From Arcobacter sp. LA11 (GTDB lineage Bacteria > Campylobacterota > Campylobacteria > Campylobacterales > Arcobacteraceae), in contig NZ_BDIR01000008.1 in NCBI RefSeq assembly GCF_001895145.1, forward strand, positions 1-64,000: a stretch of DNA of 64,000 nucleotides, in the 5' to 3' direction. A program made the position numbers and the translations under genes. Positions 27,393 to 37,918 of the stretch are shown here, piece after piece (positions within the stretch are counted from its first letter, which is position 1; every line of letters starts with the position of its first letter). The notes beneath the pieces were generated by a model. That model was not told the DNA's origin and did not search any database. It saw only the letters and a program-made list of their open reading frames with translations.

Positions 27393-28817
27393 ATGATTAG
27401 AGTTGATAATAAACCAAGTATATTAGTTATTGGTGATTTGATGATAGATGAGTATCTTTGGGGTTCTTGTGAGAGAATTTCGCCTGAAGCTCCTGTTCAA
27501 GTTGTAGATATAAAAAAAGAGACTAAAGTTTTAGGTGGAGCAGGAAATGTTATAAATAATCTTGTCTCTCTTGGAGCAGATGTTTCTGTTATGTCAGTTA
27601 TTGGTGATGATGAAGTTGGACATGACCTTAAACATATGTTAGATGAGCAAGGTGCTAAGTCTTTTTTAATTGAACAAAAGGGACGAAAAACATCTAGAAA
27701 AACTAGACTTATGGCTTCTCATTCTCAAGTAGTTAGATACGATAAAGAGAGTAAGAATAATATTTCTCCTGAGAGTGTAAAAAAACTTTATGCAAAACTT
27801 CAAGAGAAAATAAATGTATATGATACTATTTTGTTATCTGATTATGACAAAGGTGTACTTACTGAAGATCTAATCGAAAAAGTGATTTCTTATGCAAATA
27901 AGTATGACAAAAAAGTTTTAGTTGACCCTAAGGGGACTGATTATTCACGATATAAAGGTGCTTATTTATTAACTCCAAATAAAAAAGAGGCTGAATTAGC
28001 TTCAAATATAGTTATTGAAAATGATGATAGATTAAAAGACGTTTTAGTAAAGCTAAAAGATGATGCGTCATTAGCTGTATCAGTTGTAACACTTAGTGAA
28101 AACGGAATTGCTATATTAGATGATGATAAAGTGACAGTTAAACCTACTGTTGCAAGAGAAGTTTATGATGTTACAGGAGCTGGTGATACTGTTTTAGCAT
28201 CTTTAGGTTTTGCATTAAGTTTAGGCTATGATATTTATACATCTGTAGAGTTTGCAAATCTTGCAGCAGGAGTTGTTGTAGGGAAACTAGGTTCAGCAAC
28301 GGTTACAATGGATGAAATTGAAGAGTATCAAGCAAGTTTACACAAGAGCTCAATTGAACTTCATATAAAATCAAGAGAACAAATTGAAAAGATTGCAAAA
28401 AGATTAAAAGAACAAAATAAAAAAGTAGTATTTACAAATGGTTGTTTTGATATTTTACATAAAGGACATGTTAGCTATTTAAATGTCGCAAAGTCATTTG
28501 GTGATGTACTTATTTTAGGTCTGAATTCAGATGCTAGTGTAAAACGCTTAAAAGGTGAAGATAGACCTATAAACTGTGAAGATGATAGAGCTTATATTCT
28601 ATCTGCATTAGAGTGTGTGGATTATGTGGTGATATTTGATGAAGATACACCTTATGAACTTATCTCAAAAGTTCAACCTGATGTTTTAGTAAAAGGTGCA
28701 GACTATGAAGGAAAAGAAGTAGTTGGTTCAGATATTGCTCAAGAGACAAAACTAGTTGAATTTGTAGATGGAAAGAGTACTACAAGTACAATTAAAAAAA
28801 TACAAAAGGTTAAATAG
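27393..28817 (+). CDS. hldE: bifunctional heptose 7-phosphate kinase / heptose 1-phosphate adenylyltransferase
   Basis: A 474-residue two-domain enzyme. Residues 1 to about 320 are the PfkB-type kinase ([10 protein letters not shown] near the start, catalytic [10 protein letters not shown]). Residues about 335-474 are the nucleotidyltransferase with [18 protein letters not shown], where HKGH is the HxGH motif. It makes heptose 1,7-bisphosphate and later ADP-heptose. It overlaps gmhA by one base. Confidence 0.95.
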   Translation: MIRVDNKPSILVIGDLMIDEYLWGSCERISPEAPVQVVDIKKETKVLGGAGNVINNLVSLGADVSVMSVIGDDEVGHDLKHMLDEQGAKSFLIEQKGRKTSRKTRLMASHSQVVRYDKESKNNISPESVKKLYAKLQEKINVYDTILLSDYDKGVLTEDLIEKVISYANKYDKKVLVDPKGTDYSRYKGAYLLTPNKKEAELASNIVIENDDRLKDVLVKLKDDASLAVSVVTLSENGIAILDDDKVTVKPTVAREVYDVTGAGDTVLASLGFALSLGYDIYTSVEFANLAAGVVVGKLGSATVTMDEIEEYQASLHKSSIELHIKSREQIEKIAKRLKEQNKKVVFTNGCFDILHKGHVSYLNVAKSFGDVLILGLNSDASVKRLKGEDRPINCEDDRAYILSALECVDYVVIFDEDTPYELISKVQPDVLVKGADYEGKEVVGSDIAQETKLVEFVDGKSTTSTIKKIQKVK

Positions 28818-29383
28818 TGAAGAATGTAATTGAAAGTGAATTTTTAAGCCATTTAGAGACGATTCAAAAAGTTATTGAAACTATGAATGAACCTTTAAAA
28901 GAAGCTTCTCAAATAACAGTAGAAGCACTTAAAAATGGAAAGAAAGTAATTTTATTTGGAAATGGTGGTAGCGCAGCAGATGCTCAGCATATTGCCGCTG
29001 AACTAACAGGAAGATATAAAACTGAAAGACGTGGTCTTCCAGGACTTGCTCTTACAACAGATACTTCTGCACTTACAGCTATTGGAAATGACTATGGGTA
29101 TGATAGAGTTTTTGATAGACAAGTTGAATCCTTAGCACAAGAAGGAGATGTTCTTATTGGAATTTCAACTTCTGGAAATTCTAAAAATGTTATCAATGCT
29201 TTTAAAGTAGGGCAAGAAATAGGATGTAAAATTATTGGGCTTACAGGACGTGATGGTGGAGCTATGAATGATTACTGTGATGTAAACTTAATAGTACCAT
29301 CAGATAATACTCCAAGAATTCAAGAGATGCATATACTTTTTGGACATACTATTTGTCAAATCATTGATAATGAACTAAGTTAG
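28817..29383 (+). CDS. gmhA: sedoheptulose 7-phosphate isomerase
   Basis: Makes D-glycero-D-manno-heptose 7-phosphate, the first step to ADP-heptose. The 188-residue SIS-domain protein has the typical [31 protein letters not shown] and [14 protein letters not shown] blocks. It starts with GTG overlapping the hldE stop. The phosphatase gene gmhB, often clustered with these, is not found in this window. Confidence 0.95.
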   Translation: MKNVIESEFLSHLETIQKVIETMNEPLKEASQITVEALKNGKKVILFGNGGSAADAQHIAAELTGRYKTERRGLPGLALTTDTSALTAIGNDYGYDRVFDRQVESLAQEGDVLIGISTSGNSKNVINAFKVGQEIGCKIIGLTGRDGGAMNDYCDVNLIVPSDNTPRIQEMHILFGHTICQIIDNELS

Positions 29384-29400
29384 AGGTATTTCAATTTCTC

Positions 29401-30270
29401 ATGCAAAAAACAATAAACTATAAAAACAGAACAAAATTAATATCAAAATTATTAGAGCAAGAAGATATTGTAGAACTTGAAAAACCTTCAATGTTAAATA
29501 AACTCTCTTTAAAGAAAAAAGAGTTTGCTGATGTTTTTTTTCATACTGGACAAGTTTTTGATAAAGAAACTATAGAAAATATTCAAAATGCTAAAAAAGT
29601 AATTGTAAGTGCTAAGATTGCAAAGAAAGAGCTTTTACAAAAAGTCGATATTTCTGAAAAAAAAGTAGAAATTGTATACCCTGCAATAGATATAAAATAC
29701 AGAAAACCTAAAGATGTAAGAGAAGAAGTTTGTGAAAAACTAGGAATTGATTCAAAAAAGAAAATTGTGTTTTTTACAGGAAGAAATCTAAAGTCTTCAG
29801 GTGTGGTTGAATTCATAAATATGGTTATGAAATTAAACTTTAAAAATATGATAGCTGTAATTGCTGCTGATAAAAAACAAATTTATAATTTAAGATTTAA
29901 ACTTTCAAAGTTTGATGTAGATGATAAACTTTTACTAATAGAAGATTATGAAGATATAAATGAACTTTTTTTAGCTTCAGATGTATTTGTTCTTCCTTCA
30001 TATAATCAAAACTTTGCAACAAATATATTAAAAGCAATGTATTGTAAGTGTGCTGTGTTTACAACTGCTAATAATGCAGCGTGCGAAGTAATTGATATTT
30101 TTTCAACTATGGAGACTCCACAAGATGGTAGTATGCAGTTTAAAATAGATGCTCTTTTACAAAATAAAGCTGATATGAAATTAATTAAAAAACAGAATAG
30201 AAAAATTGCAAAACAATATACTTTAGATAATCAGCTTTTAAAAGTTCAAAATATTATAGAGTCTATTTAG
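29401..30270 (+). CDS. GT-B glycosyltransferase, probably LPS core
   Basis: A 289-residue protein whose second half fits a GT1/GT4-type donor domain (KIVFFTGRNLKSSGVVEFINM, then FLASDVFVLPSYNQNFATNILKAMYC). The N-terminal domain is short compared with typical family members of about 350 residues. It is last in the heptose operon, 17 bases after gmhA, so a role in attaching a core sugar is likely. It converges on the ligase gene, overlapping it by 4 bases. Confidence 0.7.
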   Translation: MQKTINYKNRTKLISKLLEQEDIVELEKPSMLNKLSLKKKEFADVFFHTGQVFDKETIENIQNAKKVIVSAKIAKKELLQKVDISEKKVEIVYPAIDIKYRKPKDVREEVCEKLGIDSKKKIVFFTGRNLKSSGVVEFINMVMKLNFKNMIAVIAADKKQIYNLRFKLSKFDVDDKLLLIEDYEDINELFLASDVFVLPSYNQNFATNILKAMYCKCAVFTTANNAACEVIDIFSTMETPQDGSMQFKIDALLQNKADMKLIKKQNRKIAKQYTLDNQLLKVQNIIESI

Positions 30271-31067
30271 TCTTTTCTAATATGTAAAAAAGAAGCAAAT
30301 TTTGGTTTGCCTTTTTTGGTTAATCCAAAATATTTAAATGTAATAACTTCTCCTATTTTAGGTGGATCCTTTCTTTGTTCTTTTGTAAATCCAGTTCCTA
30401 AATTAAATATTATCCCATTTTTAAGTTTTATAACTAAACTTTTCAGTACAGAAGTTTTTTTTGATATATTTATTCCTATAACTTTCCCTTCCATGTCTTG
30501 TGCTTTTTTTACCTTTAGAACATGAGAACTTCTTCCCGTATGATAGGGTTCTTTAGGGTCTTTAACTATTATTCCTTCGCCTTTTTTTGAAATGATCTCA
30601 TTTAAGAAATTATGTAAATGTTCTTTGTCTTTTATTTTAACTTGTTCAATTATATTTATATGAGTATTAGGATATTTTTTAAACCAAGATTTTACTTTGT
30701 CGAGTCTTTCAAAGAAATTTCCTTTTGTATTTGGAACTTCAAATATATTGTAAGTGATTTTTTCCCAATCTTTACTTGGAGTTTTATCCATTATTATATT
30801 TTGTATATTCTCAAAATCATCTCTTTTAGTCCATAGTTCACCGTCAAGTTCAAAATTAGGAAGGCCTTTTATAAACCATTTTGGTGCATAGATTCTTTTA
30901 CCTTTTCTTGTTAAGAATTTCTTGCCAGTCCAATATCCTCTTATTCCATCAAGTTTTTCACTCATAACCCATTCTGCAATATTTTCATCTCCATTATAAA
31001 CTTTTGGTTTTTGAACTTCGATACTAAAAGAATAAGCATATATAAAAAATAGTATAATAAATCTCAT
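30267..31067 (-). CDS. ATP-dependent DNA ligase, minimal secreted (LigE-like) type
   Basis: Seals nicks using ATP. The 266-residue protein has a hydrophobic N-terminus (about 1-16) that looks like a signal peptide, then the adenylation domain with motif I SEKLDGIRG (nucleophile Lys38), ELDGELW, GEGIIVKD and LKVKK, and a small OB-fold end (GEVITFKYFGLTKKGKPKF). Ligases of this kind with leader sequences occur in Campylobacter, Neisseria and Haemophilus and are thought to work in the periplasm, perhaps on incoming DNA. Its only near neighbour is unrelated (rpmB, divergent). Confidence 0.87.
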   Translation of the reverse strand: MRFIILFFIYAYSFSIEVQKPKVYNGDENIAEWVMSEKLDGIRGYWTGKKFLTRKGKRIYAPKWFIKGLPNFELDGELWTKRDDFENIQNIIMDKTPSKDWEKITYNIFEVPNTKGNFFERLDKVKSWFKKYPNTHINIIEQVKIKDKEHLHNFLNEIISKKGEGIIVKDPKEPYHTGRSSHVLKVKKAQDMEGKVIGINISKKTSVLKSLVIKLKNGIIFNLGTGFTKEQRKDPPKIGEVITFKYFGLTKKGKPKFASFLHIRKD

Positions 31068-31186
31068 AAATCGCCTTATGTTATATAAATAATAAAAAAT
31101 ATTATTTGTTTATTGCTAAGCTTTTGCTAAAATAAAAATAAAGAATTATTTGTCAAAAATTTAAATTTAACTTAAGAAATATAAGA

Positions 31187-31192
31187 TATAAT
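31187..31192 (+). promoter_or_regulatory. rpmB -10 element
   Basis: TATAAT lies 40 bases before the rpmB ATG, in an AT-rich leader. GGAAAC follows just before the start codon as the likely ribosome site. Confidence 0.5.
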
Positions 31193-31232
31193 ACGCGAAT
31201 ATTTTTCACTAAAAAAAGTTAAGGAAACGAAA

Positions 31233-31421
31233 ATGTCAAGAAGATGTGCAATATCAGGAAAAGGTCCAATGTCAGGACACAACGTAAGTCACGCAAAAAA
31301 CAGAACTAAAAGAAGATTTTTACCAAATTTAAGAACAGTTAGAGTTACTTTAGAAGATGGTACTACTAAAAAAATCAGAATTTCTGCAAAAGAGTTAAGA
31401 ACTCTTAAAAAACACTCATAG
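31233..31421 (+). CDS. rpmB: 50S ribosomal protein L28
   Basis: A 62-residue basic protein of the large ribosomal subunit. [20 protein letters not shown] is the standard L28 start, and [12 protein letters not shown] with a basic C-terminus completes it. Length and sequence match the family with no missing part. It has its own promoter and is followed 23 bases later by the potassium channel gene. Confidence 0.97.
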   Translation: MSRRCAISGKGPMSGHNVSHAKNRTKRRFLPNLRTVRVTLEDGTTKKIRISAKELRTLKKHS

Positions 31422-31444
31422 AAGGCGCTTAGAAAAGTGCTTTC

Positions 31445-32566
31445 ATGAGCATCTTTAGAAGAGTAAAGAAAGCTCTAGGCTGGGAGATACGTACAGCCAA
31501 ACCAGAATATGATTTAAATCCAATCATATACTCTCAACTTAAACCATTTAGGTTACCATTAGTTCTCGTACAAGTTATTATGATTGTTGGAACAATGGGT
31601 TATATATTAATCGATGACTTCCCAATTTTAGATGCAATTTATCAAACAGGTATTACTTTTACTACTGTTGGTTTTGGAGAGATTGCTCCTATATCACCAG
31701 CTGGAAGATTTTTTACAGTAACACTTATTATATTTGGGTTCGCATTGTTTACTCTTTCAACTGCAGTACTTATTGATGCAGTTATTAAAGGTAAATTATT
31801 TGAACTTTATAAGGAAAGAAATATGCTTTATAAGATAGCAAGACTTAGACAACATTTTGTAATTTTTTATCATAATGAATATACAGCGCAATTAGCTAAA
31901 CAATTTAACGATAATCATATTCCTTTTGTTGTAGTTGACCCAAGTGAAGATATTGAAGATATCGCAAAAGAGTATAATTATCCATATTTTGTAAAAGAAG
32001 AACCTTACAAAGAATTAGCATTTTTAAAGTCACATCTATCTTCTGCAAAGGGTGCAATTTCATTATCAAAAAATATTTCAGACAATATTACTTTAATTGC
32101 ATCAGTAAGACTGTATGAAAAAGAACTTGGAAGAAGTCCTTTTTTGATTATTTCAAATGCAGAAACACAAAATGAAAAGATTAGGCTTAAAAAACTTGGT
32201 GCAGATAAGGTTGTTGCAACACCATCTTTAATGGCAAAAAGAGTTTCAGCAATGGCAATAAGACCAGATATGGAAAATGTACTAGATGAATTTTTGTATA
32301 AACCAGATACTCCTATTGATATGGAAGAAGCTTTTGTTGATGAAGATTCATGGACAGTTAATAGGGAAATTAAAGATTTACATTTAAGAGATAGAATGAA
32401 AGTATCTGTCATTGGTATTACTGAAAAAAAGGGAAGATTTATTCAGATGCCTAAAGGAACTGCGGTTATTACTCCTGGATGTAAATTATTACTAGTAGGA
32501 AACCAAAGAGGTATCTCAAAAGCAAAAAGAATAATTGCTTTACAAGAGAAACCTGAAGATTTATAA
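31445..32566 (+). CDS. potassium channel with RCK domains
   Basis: A 373-residue channel subunit with two membrane helices (about 36-58 and 86-112) around a pore loop whose selectivity filter is TTVGFGE (73-79), followed by a cytoplasmic RCK (TrkA-N) domain and a TrkA-C-like end. The first beta strand of the RCK domain reads FVIFYHNEYTAQLA and lacks the usual GxGxxG nucleotide-binding glycines, so it may not bind NAD or ATP in the usual way. It should form a tetramer controlling K+ flux at the inner membrane. Confidence 0.85.
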   Translation: MSIFRRVKKALGWEIRTAKPEYDLNPIIYSQLKPFRLPLVLVQVIMIVGTMGYILIDDFPILDAIYQTGITFTTVGFGEIAPISPAGRFFTVTLIIFGFALFTLSTAVLIDAVIKGKLFELYKERNMLYKIARLRQHFVIFYHNEYTAQLAKQFNDNHIPFVVVDPSEDIEDIAKEYNYPYFVKEEPYKELAFLKSHLSSAKGAISLSKNISDNITLIASVRLYEKELGRSPFLIISNAETQNEKIRLKKLGADKVVATPSLMAKRVSAMAIRPDMENVLDEFLYKPDTPIDMEEAFVDEDSWTVNREIKDLHLRDRMKVSVIGITEKKGRFIQMPKGTAVITPGCKLLLVGNQRGISKAKRIIALQEKPEDL

Positions 32567-32611
32567 AAGAAAAGACCTCTTAATAGAGAGGCAATTTTAA
32601 GGATATTTTTA

Positions 32612-33793
32612 ATGTTTACAATTTTACCTATAAAAGGTTTTATAGACCAAATAGATGGGTTTTACTGTGATGGTATTCATGCAGGATTAAAACCAAATGG
32701 AAATAAAGACTTAGGATTTATTTATAGTGATGTATTATGTGATGTTGAAGCTGTATTTACTTTAAACAAATTTCAAGCAGCACCACTTAAACATTATCAA
32801 ATATATGATAAAAATTTTCAAACAAATTTTGTACTTATTAATTCAAAAAATGCAAATGCAATGACAGGACAAAAAGGTATTGATGATATTAATACAATTT
32901 TTTCTTCATTAAACTTTGAAACTATAAATCCTATTATGAGTAGCACAGGGGTTATTGGGAATCCTTTACCAATACAAAAGATAATTGATGCAGCTAACTC
33001 TTTTGATTTAAATTCAAAGAGTGGTGAAAATTTATCTCATGCAATAATGACAACAGATGCATATGCAAAAACTTCTATGTATGAAGTTAAATTAGAGGAT
33101 GGAAGTTCTTTTAAAATTGGTTCAGTTGCAAAAGGTGCAGGAATGATAAATCCAAATCTTGCAACGATGCTTTGTTTTATATGTACTGATGCAAATATTC
33201 CTAAAGAGGATATGTTAGAATTATTAAAATTAAGTTCTCATACAACTTTTAATGCAATATCAGTAGATGGTGATACATCTACAAATGATACAATTTTATT
33301 ATTAGCAAATAAAAAATCAAATTCATATGATAAAGAGGCTTTCAAAGAAGCTTTACGTTTAGTAATGCATGATATGGCCATGTTAATGGTTGCAGATGGT
33401 GAAGGTGCAAAAAAAGCGGTTGCTTTTGAAGTAATTGGAGCTAAAACAAATGATGAGGCAGAAATAGCTGCAAAAGCTCTTTCAAACTCACTATTAGTAA
33501 AAACTGCACTTTATGGAGAAGATCCAAATTTTGGTCGTATAGCTTCAACTATAGGTGCTAGTAGAATTACTTGTGATGAAAGTAGTTTAGTTATCTCTTA
33601 TAATGATGTTATTGTATTTAACAAAGGTGAAATTTGTTTTGATGAAGTACAAGAAGCTAAAGCTTCAAAGGTGCTTGAAAATGATAAATATAAAGTTATA
33701 TGTGATATAGGAATAGGTGAAGGTAAATTTACTGCATATGGTTGTGACTTAGGTTATGAATATGTAAAGATAAATGCAGATTATCGTACATAA
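32612..33793 (+). CDS. argJ: bifunctional ornithine acetyltransferase / N-acetylglutamate synthase
   Basis: Recycles the acetyl group from N-acetylornithine to glutamate in arginine synthesis. The 393-residue precursor carries the self-cleavage site KGAGMINPNLATMLCFI, where Thr185 becomes the nucleophile of the beta chain. The oxyanion STGVIG block and GEDPNFGRIASTIGAS are also present. It is transcribed alone, between the channel gene and a small DUF465 gene. Confidence 0.95.
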   Translation: MFTILPIKGFIDQIDGFYCDGIHAGLKPNGNKDLGFIYSDVLCDVEAVFTLNKFQAAPLKHYQIYDKNFQTNFVLINSKNANAMTGQKGIDDINTIFSSLNFETINPIMSSTGVIGNPLPIQKIIDAANSFDLNSKSGENLSHAIMTTDAYAKTSMYEVKLEDGSSFKIGSVAKGAGMINPNLATMLCFICTDANIPKEDMLELLKLSSHTTFNAISVDGDTSTNDTILLLANKKSNSYDKEAFKEALRLVMHDMAMLMVADGEGAKKAVAFEVIGAKTNDEAEIAAKALSNSLLVKTALYGEDPNFGRIASTIGASRITCDESSLVISYNDVIVFNKGEICFDEVQEAKASKVLENDKYKVICDIGIGEGKFTAYGCDLGYEYVKINADYRT

Positions 33794-33895
33794 TTTAAAT
33801 ATAAAGAATAGTTATCTCTTGAGTCATATTATTACAAAATATTAAGTGAGTAATTGTTATAATTTTAATATAAATTTTACTAAGAGGAAAAGCCA

Positions 33896-34117
33896 ATGTT
33901 TCACGAATATAGAGATATTATCACAGACTTAAAACAAAATGATGGACACTTTGTAAAAGTGTTTGACAAACATAATGACTTAGATGAAGAGATTATTGAA
34001 ATGGAAAAAAACCATGCTGATCAATTTGAAGTTGAAGTAAAGAAAAAAGAGAAGCTAAAGCTTAAAGATGAAGTTTATAATCTAATTATTAAACATAAAA
34101 AAGAGAACAATTTATAA
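33896..34117 (+). CDS. DUF465 (YdcH-family) small protein
   Basis: A 73-residue, highly charged helical protein. MFHEYRDIITDLKQNDGHF followed by DLDEEIIEME and KKEKLKLKDEVYNLI fits the DUF465/YdcH family, which forms a helical hairpin and has no settled function. A strong ribosome site (AAGAGGAAAA) precedes the start. A TATAAT-like box lies about 45 bases upstream and a clear terminator follows, so it is a single-gene unit. Confidence 0.85.
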   Translation: MFHEYRDIITDLKQNDGHFVKVFDKHNDLDEEIIEMEKNHADQFEVEVKKKEKLKLKDEVYNLIIKHKKENNL

Positions 34118-34135
34118 GATTTATAATTGTTTTGT

Positions 34136-34176
34136 AAAAGGGGTGAAAGTTTTTTGACTTTCATCCCTTTTTTTTT
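34136..34176 (+). terminator. intrinsic terminator after the DUF465 gene
   Basis: The arms AAAAGGGGTGAAAGT (34136-34150) and ACTTTCATCCCTTTT (34157-34171) pair with one G-T wobble around a 6-base loop, followed by more T residues. This is a standard rho-independent terminator that insulates gyrA. Confidence 0.9.
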
Positions 34177-34209
34177 GCTTAAAATCTTAATCATAAGCCT
34201 TATACTAAG

Positions 34210-34228
34210 CCTTTTTTAGATAAAATAT
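34210..34228 (+). promoter_or_regulatory. gyrA promoter
   Basis: CCTTTTTTAGATAAAATAT is identical to the 19 bases before hldD at 26334. It lies 29 bases upstream of the gyrA ATG, a fitting distance for a -10 region with a short leader. Confidence 0.6.
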
Positions 34229-34257
34229 CTAAATTTTATATATAAAGGCATTTTTTA

Positions 34258-36855
34258 ATGGAAAACCTTTTCGAAAATCAAGATATTATTGATATAAATA
34301 TTGAAGACAGTATTAAAGCTTCATACTTAGATTATTCTATGAGTGTAATTATTGGTAGGGCACTACCTGATGCAAAAGATGGTTTAAAACCTGTACACAG
34401 AAGAATTCTTTATGCAATGCATGATTTAAATATGAGTGCACGTGCTCCATATAAGAAGTCAGCAAGAATTGTTGGTGATGTTATTGGTAAGTACCATCCA
34501 CATGGTGATACTTCTGTTTATGATGCATTAGTTAGAATGGCACAGGACTTCTCTATGAGAGAACCTTTAATTGATGGACAAGGAAACTTTGGTTCTGTTG
34601 ATGGTGATAATGCAGCAGCGATGAGATATACAGAGTCAAGATTTACTAAAATTTCTGAAGATATTTTAAGAGATATTGATAAAGATACAGTAAACTTTAC
34701 TCCAAACTATGATGATACTTTAAAAGAACCAGCGGTTCTTCCAACTAGAGTTCCTACATTACTTATGAATGGTTCAGAAGGTATTGCAGTTGGTATGGCA
34801 ACAAAAATCCCACCACATAACTTAGGTGAGTTATTAGATGCTATTTTACATACAATTGATAATCCTGAAGCAACTGCTGATGAGTTAATGCAATTTATCC
34901 AAGGTCCAGATTTCCCAACTGGTGGAACAATCTTTGGTAGACGTGGAATAATTGATGCGTATAACACAGGTCGTGGTAGAGTTAAGATTAGAGCTAAACA
35001 TCATATTGAAACTAAAGGTAAAAAAGAAGTTATTGTTTTAGATGAACTTCCATACCAAGTTAATAAGTCAAGACTTATTGAACAAATTGCTAATTTAGCA
35101 AAAGATAAAGCTATTGAAGGAATTTCAGAAGTTAGAGATGAGTCAGATAGAGAAGGTATTAGAGTTGTAATTGAACTTAAAAAAGATGCAATGTCTGAGA
35201 TTGTATTAAACAATCTTTATAAGTCAACTCCAATGGAAACTACATTTGGAATCATTCTTTTAGCAGTATATAATAAAGAGCCAAAAGTATTTAAGTTACC
35301 AGAGATTTTAAATGTTTTCCTATCACATAGAAAAACTGTAATTATTAGAAGAACAATATTTGATTTAGAAAAAGCAAAAGCAAGAGCACATATCTTAGAA
35401 GGTCTAAAAATTGCCCTTGATAATATTGATGAAGTTGTTAAGATTATTAGAGCGTCTTCAAATGATGCTGAAGCTAAAGAGAGTTTACAACAAAGATTTG
35501 GATTAAGTACTATCCAATCTCAAGCTATTTTAGATATGAGATTAGGAAGATTAACAGGTCTTCAAAGAGATAAATTAGAAGCTGAATATCAAGAGTTATT
35601 AGCACTTATTGCTGAACTTGAAGAGATTTTAAAGTCTGAAGATAGATTAAATGAAATTATAAAAGAAGAATTACTTGAAATAAAAGAAAAGTATGCGACT
35701 CCTAGATTAACAGAAATTGAAGATTCATACGATGAAATTGATATGGAAGATTTAATTCCAAATGAGCCAATGGTAGTTACTATTACTCATAATGGATATG
35801 TAAAAAGAGTTCCAATTAAATCATATGAAAAACAAAGACGTGGAGGAAAAGGTAAAATAGCCGTAACAACACACGATGATGACTTTATTGAAAGATTCTT
35901 TGTATCTAATACCCATGATACCTTGATGTTTGTTACCAATATGGGACAACTGTACTGGTTGAAAGTATATAGAATACCAGAAGGTTCTAGAACTGCAAAA
36001 GGTAAAGCGGTTGTTAATTTAATTAATTTAAGACCTGATGAAAAAATTATGGAAATTATTCCAACTTCTGATTTTGATGAGTCTAAATCTTTAGCCTTCT
36101 TTACTAGAAATGGTATTGTAAAAAGAACATCATTATCTGAGTTCTCAAATATCAGATCAAATGGTGTAAGAGCTATTGTTCTTGATGAGATGGATGAGAT
36201 TGTTACAGCTAAGATTACAGATGTAGAGTCTCAATACTTGATGATATTTACAAGTCTTGGTCAATGTATTAGATTTGATATAGATAAAACAAGAGAACAA
36301 GGTAGAAGTACTAGGGGTGTTAGAGGTATTAAGTTTAAACATGAAACGGACTTTGTAGTTGATGCTGATGTTATATCAAGTGACGAACAAGAATTATTAC
36401 CAATTTCTGAAAAAGGTATTGGAAAAAGAACAACAGTTTCTGAATATAGATTAACAAACAGAGCTGGTTCTGGTGTTATATCAATGAAGTTATCTAATAA
36501 AACTGGTAATGTAGTTGGTGAAGTTTTAGTGGATGAAACACAAGACTTAATGGCACTTACTTCTATTGGTAAGATGATTAGAGTTGATATGCAAACAATT
36601 AGAAAAGCTGGAAGAAATACTTCTGGTGTAATTATTGTAAATGTAGATAAGGGTGATAAAGTTGTATCTATTGCAAAATGTCCAAAAGAAGATGAAGAGA
36701 TAGAACTTGACGAAAATGGAAATATAATAAGATATAACGAAGATGGAGAAAGATTAGAAAATAAAACTGTTGAAGCTAATGATAACTCAGAAGAGTCTGC
36801 TTCTTCAGAAACACCATCTTTAATTAATGATATAGAAAATAAAGAGGATAATTAG
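34258..36855 (+). CDS. gyrA: DNA gyrase subunit A
   Basis: Catalytic breakage-reunion subunit of gyrase, 865 residues. The active-site tyrosine is Tyr124 in [11 protein letters not shown]. The quinolone region reads [10 protein letters not shown] with Thr85 and Asp89, the residues of quinolone-susceptible Campylobacter and Arcobacter, so no resistance change is visible here. The C-terminal beta-pinwheel has the gyrase box QRRGGKG. The tail is acidic (about 30 residues). It has its own promoter and is followed 4 bases later by asd. Confidence 0.97.
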   Translation: MENLFENQDIIDINIEDSIKASYLDYSMSVIIGRALPDAKDGLKPVHRRILYAMHDLNMSARAPYKKSARIVGDVIGKYHPHGDTSVYDALVRMAQDFSMREPLIDGQGNFGSVDGDNAAAMRYTESRFTKISEDILRDIDKDTVNFTPNYDDTLKEPAVLPTRVPTLLMNGSEGIAVGMATKIPPHNLGELLDAILHTIDNPEATADELMQFIQGPDFPTGGTIFGRRGIIDAYNTGRGRVKIRAKHHIETKGKKEVIVLDELPYQVNKSRLIEQIANLAKDKAIEGISEVRDESDREGIRVVIELKKDAMSEIVLNNLYKSTPMETTFGIILLAVYNKEPKVFKLPEILNVFLSHRKTVIIRRTIFDLEKAKARAHILEGLKIALDNIDEVVKIIRASSNDAEAKESLQQRFGLSTIQSQAILDMRLGRLTGLQRDKLEAEYQELLALIAELEEILKSEDRLNEIIKEELLEIKEKYATPRLTEIEDSYDEIDMEDLIPNEPMVVTITHNGYVKRVPIKSYEKQRRGGKGKIAVTTHDDDFIERFFVSNTHDTLMFVTNMGQLYWLKVYRIPEGSRTAKGKAVVNLINLRPDEKIMEIIPTSDFDESKSLAFFTRNGIVKRTSLSEFSNIRSNGVRAIVLDEMDEIVTAKITDVESQYLMIFTSLGQCIRFDIDKTREQGRSTRGVRGIKFKHETDFVVDADVISSDEQELLPISEKGIGKRTTVSEYRLTNRAGSGVISMKLSNKTGNVVGEVLVDETQDLMALTSIGKMIRVDMQTIRKAGRNTSGVIIVNVDKGDKVVSIAKCPKEDEEIELDENGNIIRYNEDGERLENKTVEANDNSEESASSETPSLINDIENKEDN

Positions 36856-36859
36856 AAAA

Positions 36860-37918
36860 ATGAGATGTAATCCTGAGAATCAGGCAAAATTTAATGTTGC
36901 AGTTGTAGGTGCAACTGGTGCAGTTGGCGAAGAACTTTTTAGAGTAATGGAAGCATATGACTTTCCAATTAATAACTTAGTACCTCTTGCAAGTGCAAGA
37001 AGTGCTGGTGAAAAAATAGAATTTGCAGGAAAAGAACATACAGTTTTAGAATTAGCAGAAACTGTTTTTGAAGAAAATGAAGTTGATATTGCATTTTTTA
37101 GTGCAGGTGGTTCTATTTCTGAAAAATTTGCAAAATATGCAGTTGAAGGTGGAGCCGTAGTTATTGATAATACTAGCCACTTTAGAATGGATCCAAATGT
37201 ACCATTAGTAGTTCCTGAAGTAAATCCAGAAGATATTGCTTTATGGAAAGAGACTGGAATTATTGCAAATCCAAATTGTTCTACAATTCAAATGGTATTA
37301 TCTTTAAAACCACTTGATGAATTGTATGGAATCAAAAGAGTTGATGTTTCAACTTACCAAGCAGTTTCAGGAGCTGGAAAAGCTGGTATGGAAGAACTTG
37401 TTAAACAAATGCAAGATATGTTAACTTTTAAATTAGATGATTCTAAAATTGAAGCTTTCGCACATCAAATTGTAAATAATGTTATTCCTCAAATTGATGT
37501 TAAACAACCTAACTATTTCACAAAAGAAGAGATGAAAATGGTTAATGAAACTCAAAAAATCTTACACAAAAATATTGCAGTAGCTGCAACTTGTGTTAGA
37601 GTTCCAGTTTTAAGATCTCATTCTGAGTCTATTACTGTTACTTTTGAAGATGGTATTGATGTTGATGTTGCTGAGGTTAGAGAAGCATTAGAAAAGTTTG
37701 AAAATGTTGAAGTAATCGATGATTTAGAAAATAGTGCATACCCAATGCCTATTATCTCTACTGATACTGATACTACTTTTGTAGGGAGAATTAGAAAAGA
37801 TATCTATGATGAAAATGTAGTTCATTTCTTTAATGTTGCAGATCAAGTAAGAGTAGGAGCAGCTACAAACTCTGTTAGAATTGCTCTTAAATGGATAGAA
37901 ATGGAAAATGATATCTAA
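36860..37918 (+). CDS. asd: aspartate-semialdehyde dehydrogenase
   Basis: Reduces aspartyl phosphate to aspartate semialdehyde for lysine, threonine, methionine and diaminopimelate. The 352-residue protein has VVGATGAVGEELFRV, catalytic Cys140 in ANPNCSTIQM and a SGAGKAGMEEL block. It shares one base with the next gene and sits in the gyrA-asd-yqhA-hemE run. Confidence 0.95.
   Translation: MRCNPENQAKFNVAVVGATGAVGEELFRVMEAYDFPINNLVPLASARSAGEKIEFAGKEHTVLELAETVFEENEVDIAFFSAGGSISEKFAKYAVEGGAVVIDNTSHFRMDPNVPLVVPEVNPEDIALWKETGIIANPNCSTIQMVLSLKPLDELYGIKRVDVSTYQAVSGAGKAGMEELVKQMQDMLTFKLDDSKIEAFAHQIVNNVIPQIDVKQPNYFTKEEMKMVNETQKILHKNIAVAATCVRVPVLRSHSESITVTFEDGIDVDVAEVREALEKFENVEVIDDLENSAYPMPIISTDTDTTFVGRIRKDIYDENVVHFFNVADQVRVGAATNSVRIALKWIEMENDI

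Noticed and set aside
32576-32591. small CCTCT/AGAGG hairpin between the K+ channel gene and argJ
   Set aside because: Only about 5 bp of stem and no T-run, so it is not convincing as a terminator.
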